Source: Scalindua sp964344685 (GTDB lineage: Bacteria > Planctomycetota > Brocadiia > Brocadiales > Scalinduaceae). From it: 64,000 nt of DNA. A program made the position numbers and the translations under genes. The notes below the pieces were generated by a model. That model was not told the origin of the DNA, ran no database searches, and saw only the letters and a program-made list of their open reading frames with translations. The stretch is taken from positions 156,776-220,775 of the forward strand of contig CAYFOK010000006.1 of the NCBI GenBank assembly GCA_964344685.1, given 5' to 3'. Positions 8,468 to 17,015 of this stretch are shown here, in pieces. The first letter of the stretch is position 1. Every line of letters begins with the position of its first letter.

Positions 8468-8998
8468 TTAATCCCAGTAATCGCGATCATCGATAACGCT
8501 GACCCACATTTCAAACATAGGCAGTGATATGAAGGTGATGAAGCACAAACCAAGGATAATATAGGACGCTATCAAGGATACCGCTACAGTATCAGACACA
8601 AATCTTATAAAAAATGGACCTGACATGTTCATAATAGTACCGACAAATGCGGCGGAATACACCGTGATTTTGATACCCTCACCTGCCTTAGTCATGGAGA
8701 GAATGCGAGAGAGAACAAATATAATTACGGGAATCATAAATGCGTGTACATGCATTGTTCCAATAATTTCCGTGTATGACAAGGAATCGAAGAAGCTTTT
8801 CTGCAAATTCTCTTCATTATATTCATATTCTACCGCATCACTATATATATCATAGCTGCCACCATAGTGGCGCATAGTTTGAGACGGTGAAAACCCTGCT
8901 ATCTCATAAGATTTAAGACATGAAACATAAAAGGCAACTCCCATTAATATAAGAAAGAGCGTAATATAAATTTTTCTACTTGTTGTAAATGCTGGCAT
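8468..8998 (-). CDS. Integral membrane protein of unknown function
   Basis: A 176-residue protein with four likely transmembrane helices (about 9-29, 80-100, 110-130, 140-165) and a polar, tyrosine- and acid-rich loop (about 35-75) between the first two. The second helix starts with MHVHAF, two histidines that could bind metal or heme. No family recognised. It lies between the DtxR-type regulator and the VIT-like gene, so a part in metal handling is plausible (inference). No clear ribosome site. Confidence 0.6.
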   Translation of the reverse strand: MPAFTTSRKIYITLFLILMGVAFYVSCLKSYEIAGFSPSQTMRHYGGSYDIYSDAVEYEYNEENLQKSFFDSLSYTEIIGTMHVHAFMIPVIIFVLSRILSMTKAGEGIKITVYSAAFVGTIMNMSGPFFIRFVSDTVAVSLIASYIILGLCFITFISLPMFEMWVSVIDDRDYWD

Positions 8999-9022
8999 TG
9001 TCGTTTTAATGAAGGTTCAAAT

Positions 9023-9730
9023 TCAGCCTGTAATTACCCGAACGTAAATGTTTTTGGCAATTTTATCATCCAAAGCCAGTTGTGTATCACCAAACTGTAT
9101 TACAAGGCTGGGCTTCCTGTGATGTACGGTAAACTTAAGCCCCGGAACTACACCGATTGAAGAGAGCCATTCTGTGTCTGCCTGCGACCCTGTAATAATA
9201 TAAACGACTTTCGCCTTAACGCCTGCTCTCAGCCTGGAAAGAGGTCCCAATACCGGCTGCAATTTTCGTTTCGTATGTGAGCAACACTCCCCCGGTGGGA
9301 TTGTTTTGCCGTGCGGGCAAACTGCCGGGTGGCCAAGAAGCGCACAAATGCTTGCCGTGATATCTTCGTTTATAAAATGTTCAAACTGGCATGCTCCTCT
9401 TTCATACACCTCTTCACTGACGCTCAGTACATCATGTAATAGTCTTTCTGCCAGTCGATGACGTCTGATAATCGGCATTGCCCTGCTTTGCCCCGTTTTG
9501 GTCAGGAGAACGCCTGAACCACGCATCTTTATCAGTTTTTGTGAACTCATGTCGGATAAGGTACTATCCGTAATTTCCTGGCCAAATTTTTCGTACAATA
9601 AGGTCTTTTCAGCTTTGCCGTGTTCCTCTTCAGCAGTCCATATCCACTCAAGTACCTCTTCGACTATGTGTTCTTCGTGTATATAATTATCTTTTTCTTC
9701 TAAAGTTATCATTATCTTAAACCCAGTCAC
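9023..9730 (-). CDS. DtxR/MntR-family metal-dependent transcriptional regulator
   Basis: A 235-residue regulator with an N-terminal winged helix, then the DtxR dimerisation region with metal ligands (RRHRLAERLLHDVL ... ACQFEHFI ... CPHGKTIPP). A C-terminal FeoA/SH3-like domain (about 165-233) follows. Such proteins bind Fe2+ or Mn2+ and then repress metal-uptake genes. The GTG start overlaps the stop of the HD gene (GTGTGA), showing translational coupling. Its site in a metal module next to several palindromic operators makes it a candidate for the protein that binds them, alongside Fur (inference). Confidence 0.85.
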   Translation of the reverse strand: MTGFKIMITLEEKDNYIHEEHIVEEVLEWIWTAEEEHGKAEKTLLYEKFGQEITDSTLSDMSSQKLIKMRGSGVLLTKTGQSRAMPIIRRHRLAERLLHDVLSVSEEVYERGACQFEHFINEDITASICALLGHPAVCPHGKTIPPGECCSHTKRKLQPVLGPLSRLRAGVKAKVVYIITGSQADTEWLSSIGVVPGLKFTVHHRKPSLVIQFGDTQLALDDKIAKNIYVRVITG

Positions 9731-10335
9731 ACTCTTTTAAAATTCAGTAATGAAGTTATTGCCTTTTTATAAAAAGGTTCAGCCAATGCCCTTGCTTTAT
9801 CAGACGAAATCCTTTCATACATCCAATCTATCTTTCTTTTAATCTTCTCGTCACCTAAACTGTTAACTAATTTTATATGTTTTATCGCATTAATCTCTAA
9901 ATAACTTATACTATCCGCATCCATTATTAAATTTGATTCTTCATCGCCGCCTTCCTCATGATGTCTTATCATATTAATAACTCTTTCTATTGACTTCCCG
10001 CCGTAATGTTCTTTTTGTAAAAAATCTGCAACTATACCGGCGCCTTCCTCCTGATGCTTTTTTAAAATCTCCGGATCATTAAATTCTTTACTTTTAAAAG
10101 TTTCTTCTGTAGTTTGTTTGCTGAATGCCCTTGCAGTGTCGTGAGCATAAGCTGCAATTAAAACCGGTTCATCAGCGTCAGGTTTTAAATGTTGAACCCA
10201 ATAGAGCGTTTGTTCAAAATGCTTCGTACATTTCTCATTTATCCCTTGATTAAATGATTGCCGGACAAATTGTTTTGCCTGTTCCAACATATGGTTATCA
10301 AATCCGGGCAAGATTAAAATGTATAGAGGCGACAA
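9727..10335 (-). CDS. HD-domain phosphohydrolase-like protein
   Basis: A 202-residue protein with HD-superfamily metal-ligand pattern: HFEQTLYW (H), AYAHDTARAF (HD), MIRHHEEGG (HH), then a later aspartate (MDADSISYLE). HD proteins hydrolyse phosphoesters, often nucleotides; the substrate is unknown. The start is uncertain: the longest form begins with TTG and an internal ATG at codon 16 (MLEQAKQF) is possible; neither has a strong ribosome site. It is coupled to the DtxR-type gene and lies 46 bases after nirK, so it may be the tail of the encapsulin transcript. Confidence 0.75.
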   Translation of the reverse strand: MSPLYILILPGFDNHMLEQAKQFVRQSFNQGINEKCTKHFEQTLYWVQHLKPDADEPVLIAAYAHDTARAFSKQTTEETFKSKEFNDPEILKKHQEEGAGIVADFLQKEHYGGKSIERVINMIRHHEEGGDEESNLIMDADSISYLEINAIKHIKLVNSLGDEKIKRKIDWMYERISSDKARALAEPFYKKAITSLLNFKRV

Positions 10336-10381
10336 CTATCTTTTATCATAGACATACAGTATTTACAGATCATCAGACATA

Positions 10382-11386
10382 TCAATAGTCATCTACCCAG
10401 AGCTCTCCTTTAGCCCCCTTGGCTACACGGAAAACAGAATGGTCGATCAGGAGATATGATCCGACCTCGCTTGAAGATTTTTCACTTTTCAAATGTATAG
10501 CTGCTGCGCATCCGGAAGGAACCGCGGTAGTCTGGACAAACTTAACAGGTGGAGAAGCCAAAACACCTTCACGCCATACAGTCTCAAATATCCCTCCAAC
10601 GATATGAAAAGATGAGATTTTATTAGGACCCGCATTGCCAAAGTAGATGATCACATCGTCTCCGATAGTAGACCTGAGCGGGTGGTCATGCAGCGCCTTT
10701 ACCCTCCCGTTGAACACTACATAGTCAGGATCTTCTCTAAGCCCCTTCTCTTCGTCCATATTCCCGGGAATTTCATCATTGATATGGAATTCACCCTGCA
10801 TAACGTAGAATTCCTTGAGATTAGGGTTGCGAAGGAGCTTTCTGTATTCGTTATCAGGATCCCGCGGCTCTACCAGTATCATACCGTACATTCCATTATT
10901 TATATGGTGGCACACATCATGTATCGTTCCATTACCTACACAGTGATAGACATACAACCCCGGCCTGGTCATCAAAAAAGAGTGTCTCCTGGATTGACCG
11001 GGTGGTGCCATCAGTATAGCGCCACCCCCTTTATAGCCTATTACAGCGTGAAAATCTGCCGTATGCGTTTCTGTATTTGACTCAGGATTTATAAGGGTGA
11101 TATCCAGTGTGTCTCCCTCCACTACCCTGATAAAAGGCCCTGGAACCTGTCCGTTAAAGGTATAATAACGGAATGTTCTGTTAGTCTTCGGATCGATAAC
11201 GCCGGTAATCTCACGGGCTGTCAGAGTAACTTTTACTGTTTTAGGAATACCGCCCTCCAAAGGCCCGGGCAGATCATCCGGTTTTCTGGAGATGTCTGCA
11301 GCAAATACGCTGCTGCGTGTGTAACATACCAGTACTATAAGAACACAAAGTGTCCATTTATACAAAACTGATAAAGTATCTTTCAT
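10382..11386 (-). CDS. nirK: Copper-containing nitrite reductase
   Basis: Reduces nitrite to nitric oxide. The 334-residue precursor has a signal peptide (cleavage near VFA-AD, about 29). All ligands are visible: type 1 copper H108, C149, H161 and M166; type 2 copper H113, H148 and H316; and the catalytic pair D111 and H261. Length and two-cupredoxin layout match trimeric NirK. The loop between C149 and H161 is about three residues longer than in the best-known NirKs and contains extra His/Cys. It is third in an operon after the fusion enzyme and the encapsulin, so it may be in or beside the shell (inference). The signal peptide suggests anammoxosome-lumen or periplasmic location. Confidence 0.88.
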   Translation of the reverse strand: MKDTLSVLYKWTLCVLIVLVCYTRSSVFAADISRKPDDLPGPLEGGIPKTVKVTLTAREITGVIDPKTNRTFRYYTFNGQVPGPFIRVVEGDTLDITLINPESNTETHTADFHAVIGYKGGGAILMAPPGQSRRHSFLMTRPGLYVYHCVGNGTIHDVCHHINNGMYGMILVEPRDPDNEYRKLLRNPNLKEFYVMQGEFHINDEIPGNMDEEKGLREDPDYVVFNGRVKALHDHPLRSTIGDDVIIYFGNAGPNKISSFHIVGGIFETVWREGVLASPPVKFVQTTAVPSGCAAAIHLKSEKSSSEVGSYLLIDHSVFRVAKGAKGELWVDDY

Positions 11387-11459
11387 TTTACCTCTCTAGT
11401 TTATAAAGAGAAAAACACCTTTTCTCTTTTAATTAATTATTCTAAATCAGTAAGTTTTA

Positions 11460-12533
11460 TTATTCTATGGTACAGATTGCCTGAGCACACTTAATTCTCA
11501 GTACTGCGCTCTCCCATACCCGGATACGATGATTGAGATTTTCAGAACCCCAGTAATCCAGCCCCATATCCGTACCTATAACCAGATCCATATTATTACT
11601 TCCGGTAGCAACAACCACAGCTTTATCACCTTTCAGTGCGTTCGAGTCGTAAACTCCGCATTTGATAAATGATTTAACTCTCTGTATCTCCAGCACTCCG
11701 GTTTTTTCGAATACCCTGTGAAGCTGGATATAGAGGTGAGGGCTTACCACCAGCGCGTAAGGGCCATAAAATCCATTCTCAGCCAGTTTCTGAGTGGCCT
11801 CTACCACGTTCAGGAAGCCGTCTCCCAATACGGACCAGTCCTTCATTGGGATAACGTTGCGTCCTTCCACATTTGTAAGTCCAGGTATACCCATTTCAGG
11901 TATACCATTAAAAATTATGTCGTCTTCCTTCTTTGCGCACTGAGTGACAGCATTAACCAGCGTACTGAGGTCTAATGGCAAACATATGCATCCATCGTCA
12001 TCATCTTCACCATGCTCATGACCTGCTGCAGCTATATCACGATTATACAGCATGAAATCCTTGTATATCATTGGGATGGGAAGGAAGGCTCTTTTTTGCG
12101 TGCCTACCGGCTGCTGCTTCGACTCACCCATTAGATCAAGGTTTCCCATTCCTGGTGGAAGATAGGTGTCCCACGGAACAGACTGAGCACCGGCACCCAG
12201 AGGACCGTATACCTTGATAAATTTCCTGCCTACAAGCAGCTTCCTGCTGGTGTTGCAGACAGTGCGTTTCATACATTCGAGCTGGTCATGACTCATTGGA
12301 ACGTCAAGTGTGAAGCTGCTCGAACCGTTACCTCCTACCTCGACAACGTTACCGTTACCGGAGCAATCAGGAACAACTACCTGTGCTTCGCCGGCAGCCG
12401 ATGCCTTAGCTTCAGTTCCTGCATCGCCAAATGCTGAATTCCCTATTCCACCAGCCAACATAAAGCAACAAAGTGCGAGCAAAGAGCCGAATGCCGCCTC
12501 TTTAGCCCTTTCTAAAATCTTCTTTTTTCTCAT
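11460..12533 (-). CDS. Exported encapsulin shell protein (linocin/CFP29 family)
   Basis: A nanocompartment shell subunit of HK97 fold. The mature region (about 85-357) shows family motifs: KLLVGRKFIKVYGPLGAG, PIPMIYKDFMLYNRDI, the segment ENGFYGPYALVVSPHLYIQL, and the C-terminal DYWGSENLNHRIRVWES. Unlike ordinary encapsulins, it has an N-terminal signal peptide (1-36) and a linker with two cysteines; no CxxCH heme motif. A His/acidic insert (HEHGEDDDDGC, 172-182) follows the YKDF motif. The ATG was chosen because GGGAGG lies seven bases before it; an upstream ATG overlaps that site. It sits between its likely cargo and nirK. Subunits must be exported unfolded and assemble outside the cytosol (inference). 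Confidence 0.88.
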   Translation of the reverse strand: MRKKKILERAKEAAFGSLLALCCFMLAGGIGNSAFGDAGTEAKASAAGEAQVVVPDCSGNGNVVEVGGNGSSSFTLDVPMSHDQLECMKRTVCNTSRKLLVGRKFIKVYGPLGAGAQSVPWDTYLPPGMGNLDLMGESKQQPVGTQKRAFLPIPMIYKDFMLYNRDIAAAGHEHGEDDDDGCICLPLDLSTLVNAVTQCAKKEDDIIFNGIPEMGIPGLTNVEGRNVIPMKDWSVLGDGFLNVVEATQKLAENGFYGPYALVVSPHLYIQLHRVFEKTGVLEIQRVKSFIKCGVYDSNALKGDKAVVVATGSNNMDLVIGTDMGLDYWGSENLNHRIRVWESAVLRIKCAQAICTIE

Positions 12534-12654
12534 AATTACGCCTCCCATATAAAATGGTTAAAATTATTCTGAGACATTAACTTTACAAAAATGAAAAAAC
12601 AGTAAAATATTTTAAATGATAAATTATCCAGATTCCAATACGTATAAACAATAA

Positions 12655-15291
12655 TTATTTTGCTATTGCATCTTCAAGTGCTTTTAAACGTCTTAACTTA
12701 TTGGCTTCATCCTGAATACGGGTGAGCCTTCCTCCTGTCCTGGCGGTACCCCACCACCAACTGAGATCCTGTTGTGCATGTGCAGTGCCCTTGTATCCCT
12801 GTAGATGATCCCAGAACCACATCTCAACAAATTCCCTTTCAATACCACTTGGATTACCATCAGTCTGTGTAAAAATACTGTAAACACCAAGAACAGGGCC
12901 CAGAGCCGGAATGTGTCCACCGGTTTCCTTAAACAGATTATATAATTCTGTACCCAGATTCTCAGGGCCAAGCACCTCTGGTATTACGTCACTCAGTGGA
13001 AACGGAGGCCTCTGCTGAGGAGACGGTTTAATCACACCATCTGCAAAAAGTTTTTCTAAAATGAGCTGTGCCTCGTCTATACGTTTCCATGACTCAAACA
13101 TATATTGATCAAGCGAATCAAGCCACATGGTAGCAAACCGATTACTATGACATTTTGAACAGAGTTCTACCCAAATAAGACGCTTCTCTCTGTTTTCTGC
13201 AGAATAGATTTCAAGCTTTTTGTCCATAGGCGGCATTTTAATACCATAGGGAAAGTTCTTCAGCCCAGATTTATAATCTACTTCTTTTGGTGGAATGACT
13301 CCCATCCGCCATATCCCTTTACTTTCCACATGCATCTCCCATTGATTATTCCCTACATACATGTGGCAGTACTGACAGGTAGGTGATGGATAATCTACAC
13401 CGGGTATAACCTCAGATAGCGGCTTTTCCCAGTTCCACGTTTCTCCAGTGGTCTGGTAGATGATACCCCATTTAGAGTGTTCATAACTTTCCCAATCCGG
13501 ATGGTCAGGACCCATATGACAGCCGGAGCATACTTCCGGCCTTCTGGCCTGTGCGGCCGAAAAGCCGTGACTGAAATGACAATCGTCACATGAAGACATA
13601 TTCTGGTGGCACTGGTCACACCCTACCATCAAAAATCCTTCACTTTTCCGGTAAAGCTCGGCGTACCAGGGAGTCGAAACGCTTGCCTCCCAGCTTTGAG
13701 GATGGTTCGGCCTGCCAAAATCCCTTCCCTTCATAAACTCTTCTGCCTGTTTCGGATGACATGCACCGCATGAATTGTCTACCGTGGGCATAAAAAGTTT
13801 TTCATGGTCTTCGCCATGACAATAAGAACAGTACACTCCATCTTTTGTCCCGGGTGTCCAGTTGTTCAGTACCTTACCTATCAACTCTTCTATCTCACGG
13901 GTCTCAGCAGCTACCTGTGAATTTTTCTTGGGACTTGCATGCTCTGATGTTTTCCATTCATGAACAATTGACGGAGAGGCCACTTCATGACATTCGACAC
14001 ATTGATCCGGTCGATAAGTTTTCAACAATTTCTGGTAATGAGCTGAAACCGGAACACTATAATGCCTTGCAGGGTTAAAATATTGATAAATGGGAATCGG
14101 TGAATAATAGTCACCCCACGGCCCATCACCTTTGTTTAATCCCACAAATTCTTCATATATAGCTTTCAACTTTGGGTCTGTGTAAAGAAAAGTACCCGTA
14201 TAATTGTCAAGAGTAGGAGGTTGACTTTCAGGAGAAGCCTCTTGCAGTGTTGTCACGTATATAGGAGATGATCCTTCAGGTGAAGCAGATTGCTGTGTTT
14301 TCGGCTTCACGGGATCACGCAACCAAAAATTTACTTCAAAAGAAGATGTTGCCTTTATTTCTTTTCTGGTAACAAGGAAATCTTCAAATGCGTTGCTTTG
14401 ATTCCTGCTTTTATCTACTATAAAATTCCCAGACATACCATTCAACATTTGATCATAAAAGTGAAGCTCCCAATTCCCGGGTCCAACATCCTTACCGGCA
14501 ATAAAGTCAGCAACATAAGATGAAAATGGTGCCAGGCTTATTTCACTATTACATTCGACACCGGAACCGTCTATCCAGGGGTGACCATTTGTAGAGAAGG
14601 CATGAACATCCTCTGTTATATTAATAAGATGAAATCTTACCCTCTCTCCCATCTTAGCCTTCCAGGTTAATTCACTGGATGTATTACTTCCTGAGGGCAT
14701 TTCGTTAAAATACATATACTCTTGAGTATTGTTAAGTAACGCATGCGTAAAGATCACAAACTCCCTGTCTGGAGGATTACAAGTACCTCCTTCCGGTTTT
14801 ACAATCAACGCTCCACATAAACCTTTGTCTAAATCCGATTCACCAACCATTCCAAAGGTTTTAGTATGATAAAACCATGTACCCGGTGTTCCGGTAGTGT
14901 CCCAATCGAATATCCGGTTCTCTCCGGGTTCAATAATACAGGTAGGATCTTCGGTACAATATGCATCAAAAGCAGAAGTACTATATCTAACCATATGAGG
15001 GTGTATTGAAGCAGGAACAGTTAACCTGTTCGTAAAGTGGATTCTAACCTTTGTACCTTCTTTTACCTTTATAGTGGGGCCTGGTACGGCAGGATTTTCT
15101 CCTTTTATGCAATTGCCCCATGTAATCTCAGGCATTCCTGATCCGGACTCTATTGTTGTCGGTCTTGCCTCCATCCGCAGTGTAACCACTCCATCCTGAT
15201 CCTGAAGGCATGATATCTCTGCATATCCTTTAGGTACATTAAGGGAAAAACAAAAAACGACCACAGACATACACGTAATCAAACGTTCCAC
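12655..15291 (-). CDS. Multicopper-oxidase-like domain fused to octaheme HAO-like cytochrome; likely encapsulin cargo
   Basis: An 878-residue exported protein (GTG start, AAGGAG upstream). Residues 45-295 form two cupredoxin domains resembling ceruloplasmin/NirK-type oxidases. Residues 425-850 hold eight CxxCH motifs (C431, C488, C508, C558, C568, C588, C639, C711) with the hydroxylamine-oxidoreductase pattern (ARRPEVCSGCHMGPDHP, then EHSKWGIIY). The cupredoxin copper sites look degraded: HFY replaces the usual HCH, and FYHTK replaces YHSH. After heme motif 8 the sequence reads RFATMWL, where oxidative HAOs have a cross-linking tyrosine in my recollection, so a reductive role is possible. The C-terminal helix (RLTRIQDEANKLRRLKALED) may be a cargo tag but is not the classical one. 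Confidence 0.85.
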   Translation of the reverse strand: MERLITCMSVVVFCFSLNVPKGYAEISCLQDQDGVVTLRMEARPTTIESGSGMPEITWGNCIKGENPAVPGPTIKVKEGTKVRIHFTNRLTVPASIHPHMVRYSTSAFDAYCTEDPTCIIEPGENRIFDWDTTGTPGTWFYHTKTFGMVGESDLDKGLCGALIVKPEGGTCNPPDREFVIFTHALLNNTQEYMYFNEMPSGSNTSSELTWKAKMGERVRFHLINITEDVHAFSTNGHPWIDGSGVECNSEISLAPFSSYVADFIAGKDVGPGNWELHFYDQMLNGMSGNFIVDKSRNQSNAFEDFLVTRKEIKATSSFEVNFWLRDPVKPKTQQSASPEGSSPIYVTTLQEASPESQPPTLDNYTGTFLYTDPKLKAIYEEFVGLNKGDGPWGDYYSPIPIYQYFNPARHYSVPVSAHYQKLLKTYRPDQCVECHEVASPSIVHEWKTSEHASPKKNSQVAAETREIEELIGKVLNNWTPGTKDGVYCSYCHGEDHEKLFMPTVDNSCGACHPKQAEEFMKGRDFGRPNHPQSWEASVSTPWYAELYRKSEGFLMVGCDQCHQNMSSCDDCHFSHGFSAAQARRPEVCSGCHMGPDHPDWESYEHSKWGIIYQTTGETWNWEKPLSEVIPGVDYPSPTCQYCHMYVGNNQWEMHVESKGIWRMGVIPPKEVDYKSGLKNFPYGIKMPPMDKKLEIYSAENREKRLIWVELCSKCHSNRFATMWLDSLDQYMFESWKRIDEAQLILEKLFADGVIKPSPQQRPPFPLSDVIPEVLGPENLGTELYNLFKETGGHIPALGPVLGVYSIFTQTDGNPSGIEREFVEMWFWDHLQGYKGTAHAQQDLSWWWGTARTGGRLTRIQDEANKLRRLKALEDAIAK

Positions 15292-15456
15292 TTATCCTAC
15301 TCCTTGGTAAACAGAGTCAGGTGAGTACATCCTCTTAAATTAACCTTAAAAAGCCCTGAATCTGCTATTTAACTATATGTTCTCCCTTAACACTAACCTT
15401 CTACTATTTCCAACAAAAAAGTCAAATAAAAACTACACCAAATCAATAAATAATAT

Positions 15457-15471
15457 TGAGACTCATTTTCA
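15457..15471. promoter_or_regulatory. Operator-like site TGAGACTCATTTTCA upstream of the encapsulin operon
   Basis: A copy of the shared palindrome with mismatches in one arm, about 165 bases upstream of the fusion-enzyme start. It lies in a 396-base intergenic region after the inositol-phosphate synthase gene. I see no clean -35/-10 pair beside it. It links the encapsulin operon to the porin and TlpA/FMN operons. Confidence 0.5.
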
Positions 15472-15687
15472 CAGGCTGGTTGGATTGATCATCTTCCAGA
15501 TTTTTTTTTGTAAAGAATTTGAAAGATCAGAAAAATTCCAGGGCAACGATTGGTTTATACTTCTTATGGGGAGGTACAAACCATCTTAAAAAGTGATTTG
15601 TTTAATTTAAAAGATATCGAGTACCCTGGAATTTCAAAATATTTCTATTGTTTCTTTCATACTTACCGCTTGTCTCTGGTAATTAAT

Positions 15688-16941
15688 TTAAATAACAGCA
15701 TGTTCGTTGAAAATGATTGCAGGGTCCTCTTCATCCTGTGTCTGAAACTCAGTCGCCAATGTAGATTTGTAGTATTCCACAAATTCTTTATACTGATCAT
15801 AAAAACCTCTCGCTTTTGTACCTAAAGGGTTTTTAAAGTACATGGCCAGATGAGACTGTATCCCTTTTTCTCCTATTCTCTGGGAATATTCTAATAGCCT
15901 GATCAGATCCAGTATAAGAGGTGCAGCAAGGATAGAATCCCGTCCCAGCCAGTTAATCTTTACGCTTATAGACTGATCCAGCCAGCCCAGGAAATCTATG
16001 CTATCCCACGCCTCTTTATTATCTCCCCGTGGGGCAAAATACTCTATGTTTACAGTGTGATCAAAATCTCCGTAACCTAGCAGCGGTTCCAGTACACCCA
16101 GCTTGTCACGCATCTTGATTTCAGCATGTTCGTTTCGGGCAAGTACCTTACCATCATTATTTCCGAGAATGTTTGTGCTGTACCATCCATCCAGTTTCAG
16201 ATTCCTTATCTTCAGCATCTGCCCGAGGACGGTTTTCATCAAGGTCTGTCCGGTATTACCGTCTCTTCCTGCAAGGGGTACATTGTTAATATCAGCCAAT
16301 TCCAGTAAGGCCTCAGTTTCCAGTGTCACATTCGGCGTAAAATCAACAAAAGGACAATTCTCTTCTATGGCAGCGTAGGCGTAAAGCATACCGGAAGTGA
16401 GGCCCTCGTCATTATTTGCTATAGCTTTCCTGAATACTTCCAGATTATCGTAAATTCCAGTACCCTGCGCCTTCAGCGGAGAAGCCAGGTAGATGACAAT
16501 TACACTTTCCAACCCATTATCCTTCTTAAATGAAACAATCTCTTCTCTCAGGTGGTCAACCCTGCGCTGCAATGATGTTCCGTTTTTGCTGTGCTCAGAT
16601 GCTATCGTTTCATCCACATCATGCGGAGTGTGCAGTGCCTTCATCGGCTTGATTTTTTTCAGTTCATCCTTCACACTATTGATAACGGCTTTGTCCAGAA
16701 CTCTGTTGTCAATTGCCGCCTCATATGCGTCCTTGTTACTTATATCCCATCCGCCAAAAACTATTTGAGTCTGGTCTATAAGATCGTGTTCTTTAAGGCA
16801 ATCATCTTCAGTAATCATTCCTCTTTTAAAACTTTCATCAGGGATCAATCCCTTTTTATTAAGTATGGTTCCTACTATGGTTGTATTTGCGGTAGCACCA
16901 TTCACTCCTACGATAAGCGCTCCTGTTTTTTGTTTTTGCAT
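15688..16941 (-). CDS. ino1: Inositol-3-phosphate synthase
   Basis: Converts glucose-6-phosphate to myo-inositol-3-phosphate with NAD; cytoplasmic. The 417-residue protein has the N-terminal NAD-binding segment (GALIVGVNGATANTT) and family motifs FTPNVTLETEALLELA, PLAGRDGNTGQTL, LDGWYSTNILGNNDG and LGYGDFDHTVNIEY. The start MQKQK is fixed by AAGGAGG eight bases upstream; a longer reading with 15 extra residues would include that site. It lies 74 bases after the FMN-binding/ApbE-like gene and may be the tail of that transcript. Its product could feed inositol lipids or solutes. Confidence 0.9.
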   Translation of the reverse strand: MQKQKTGALIVGVNGATANTTIVGTILNKKGLIPDESFKRGMITEDDCLKEHDLIDQTQIVFGGWDISNKDAYEAAIDNRVLDKAVINSVKDELKKIKPMKALHTPHDVDETIASEHSKNGTSLQRRVDHLREEIVSFKKDNGLESVIVIYLASPLKAQGTGIYDNLEVFRKAIANNDEGLTSGMLYAYAAIEENCPFVDFTPNVTLETEALLELADINNVPLAGRDGNTGQTLMKTVLGQMLKIRNLKLDGWYSTNILGNNDGKVLARNEHAEIKMRDKLGVLEPLLGYGDFDHTVNIEYFAPRGDNKEAWDSIDFLGWLDQSISVKINWLGRDSILAAPLILDLIRLLEYSQRIGEKGIQSHLAMYFKNPLGTKARGFYDQYKEFVEYYKSTLATEFQTQDEEDPAIIFNEHAVI

Positions 16942-17015
16942 CGGTAAAACCTCCTTTTCAAGATTTAACTTCTTTTTGTATAACAAGTAAAATATTTCTT
17001 TATTTATAATAAAAT

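Noticed and set aside
12693..12971. 92-residue frame within the fusion-enzyme gene
   Set aside because: Same-strand shadow in another frame of a gene with clear heme motifs.
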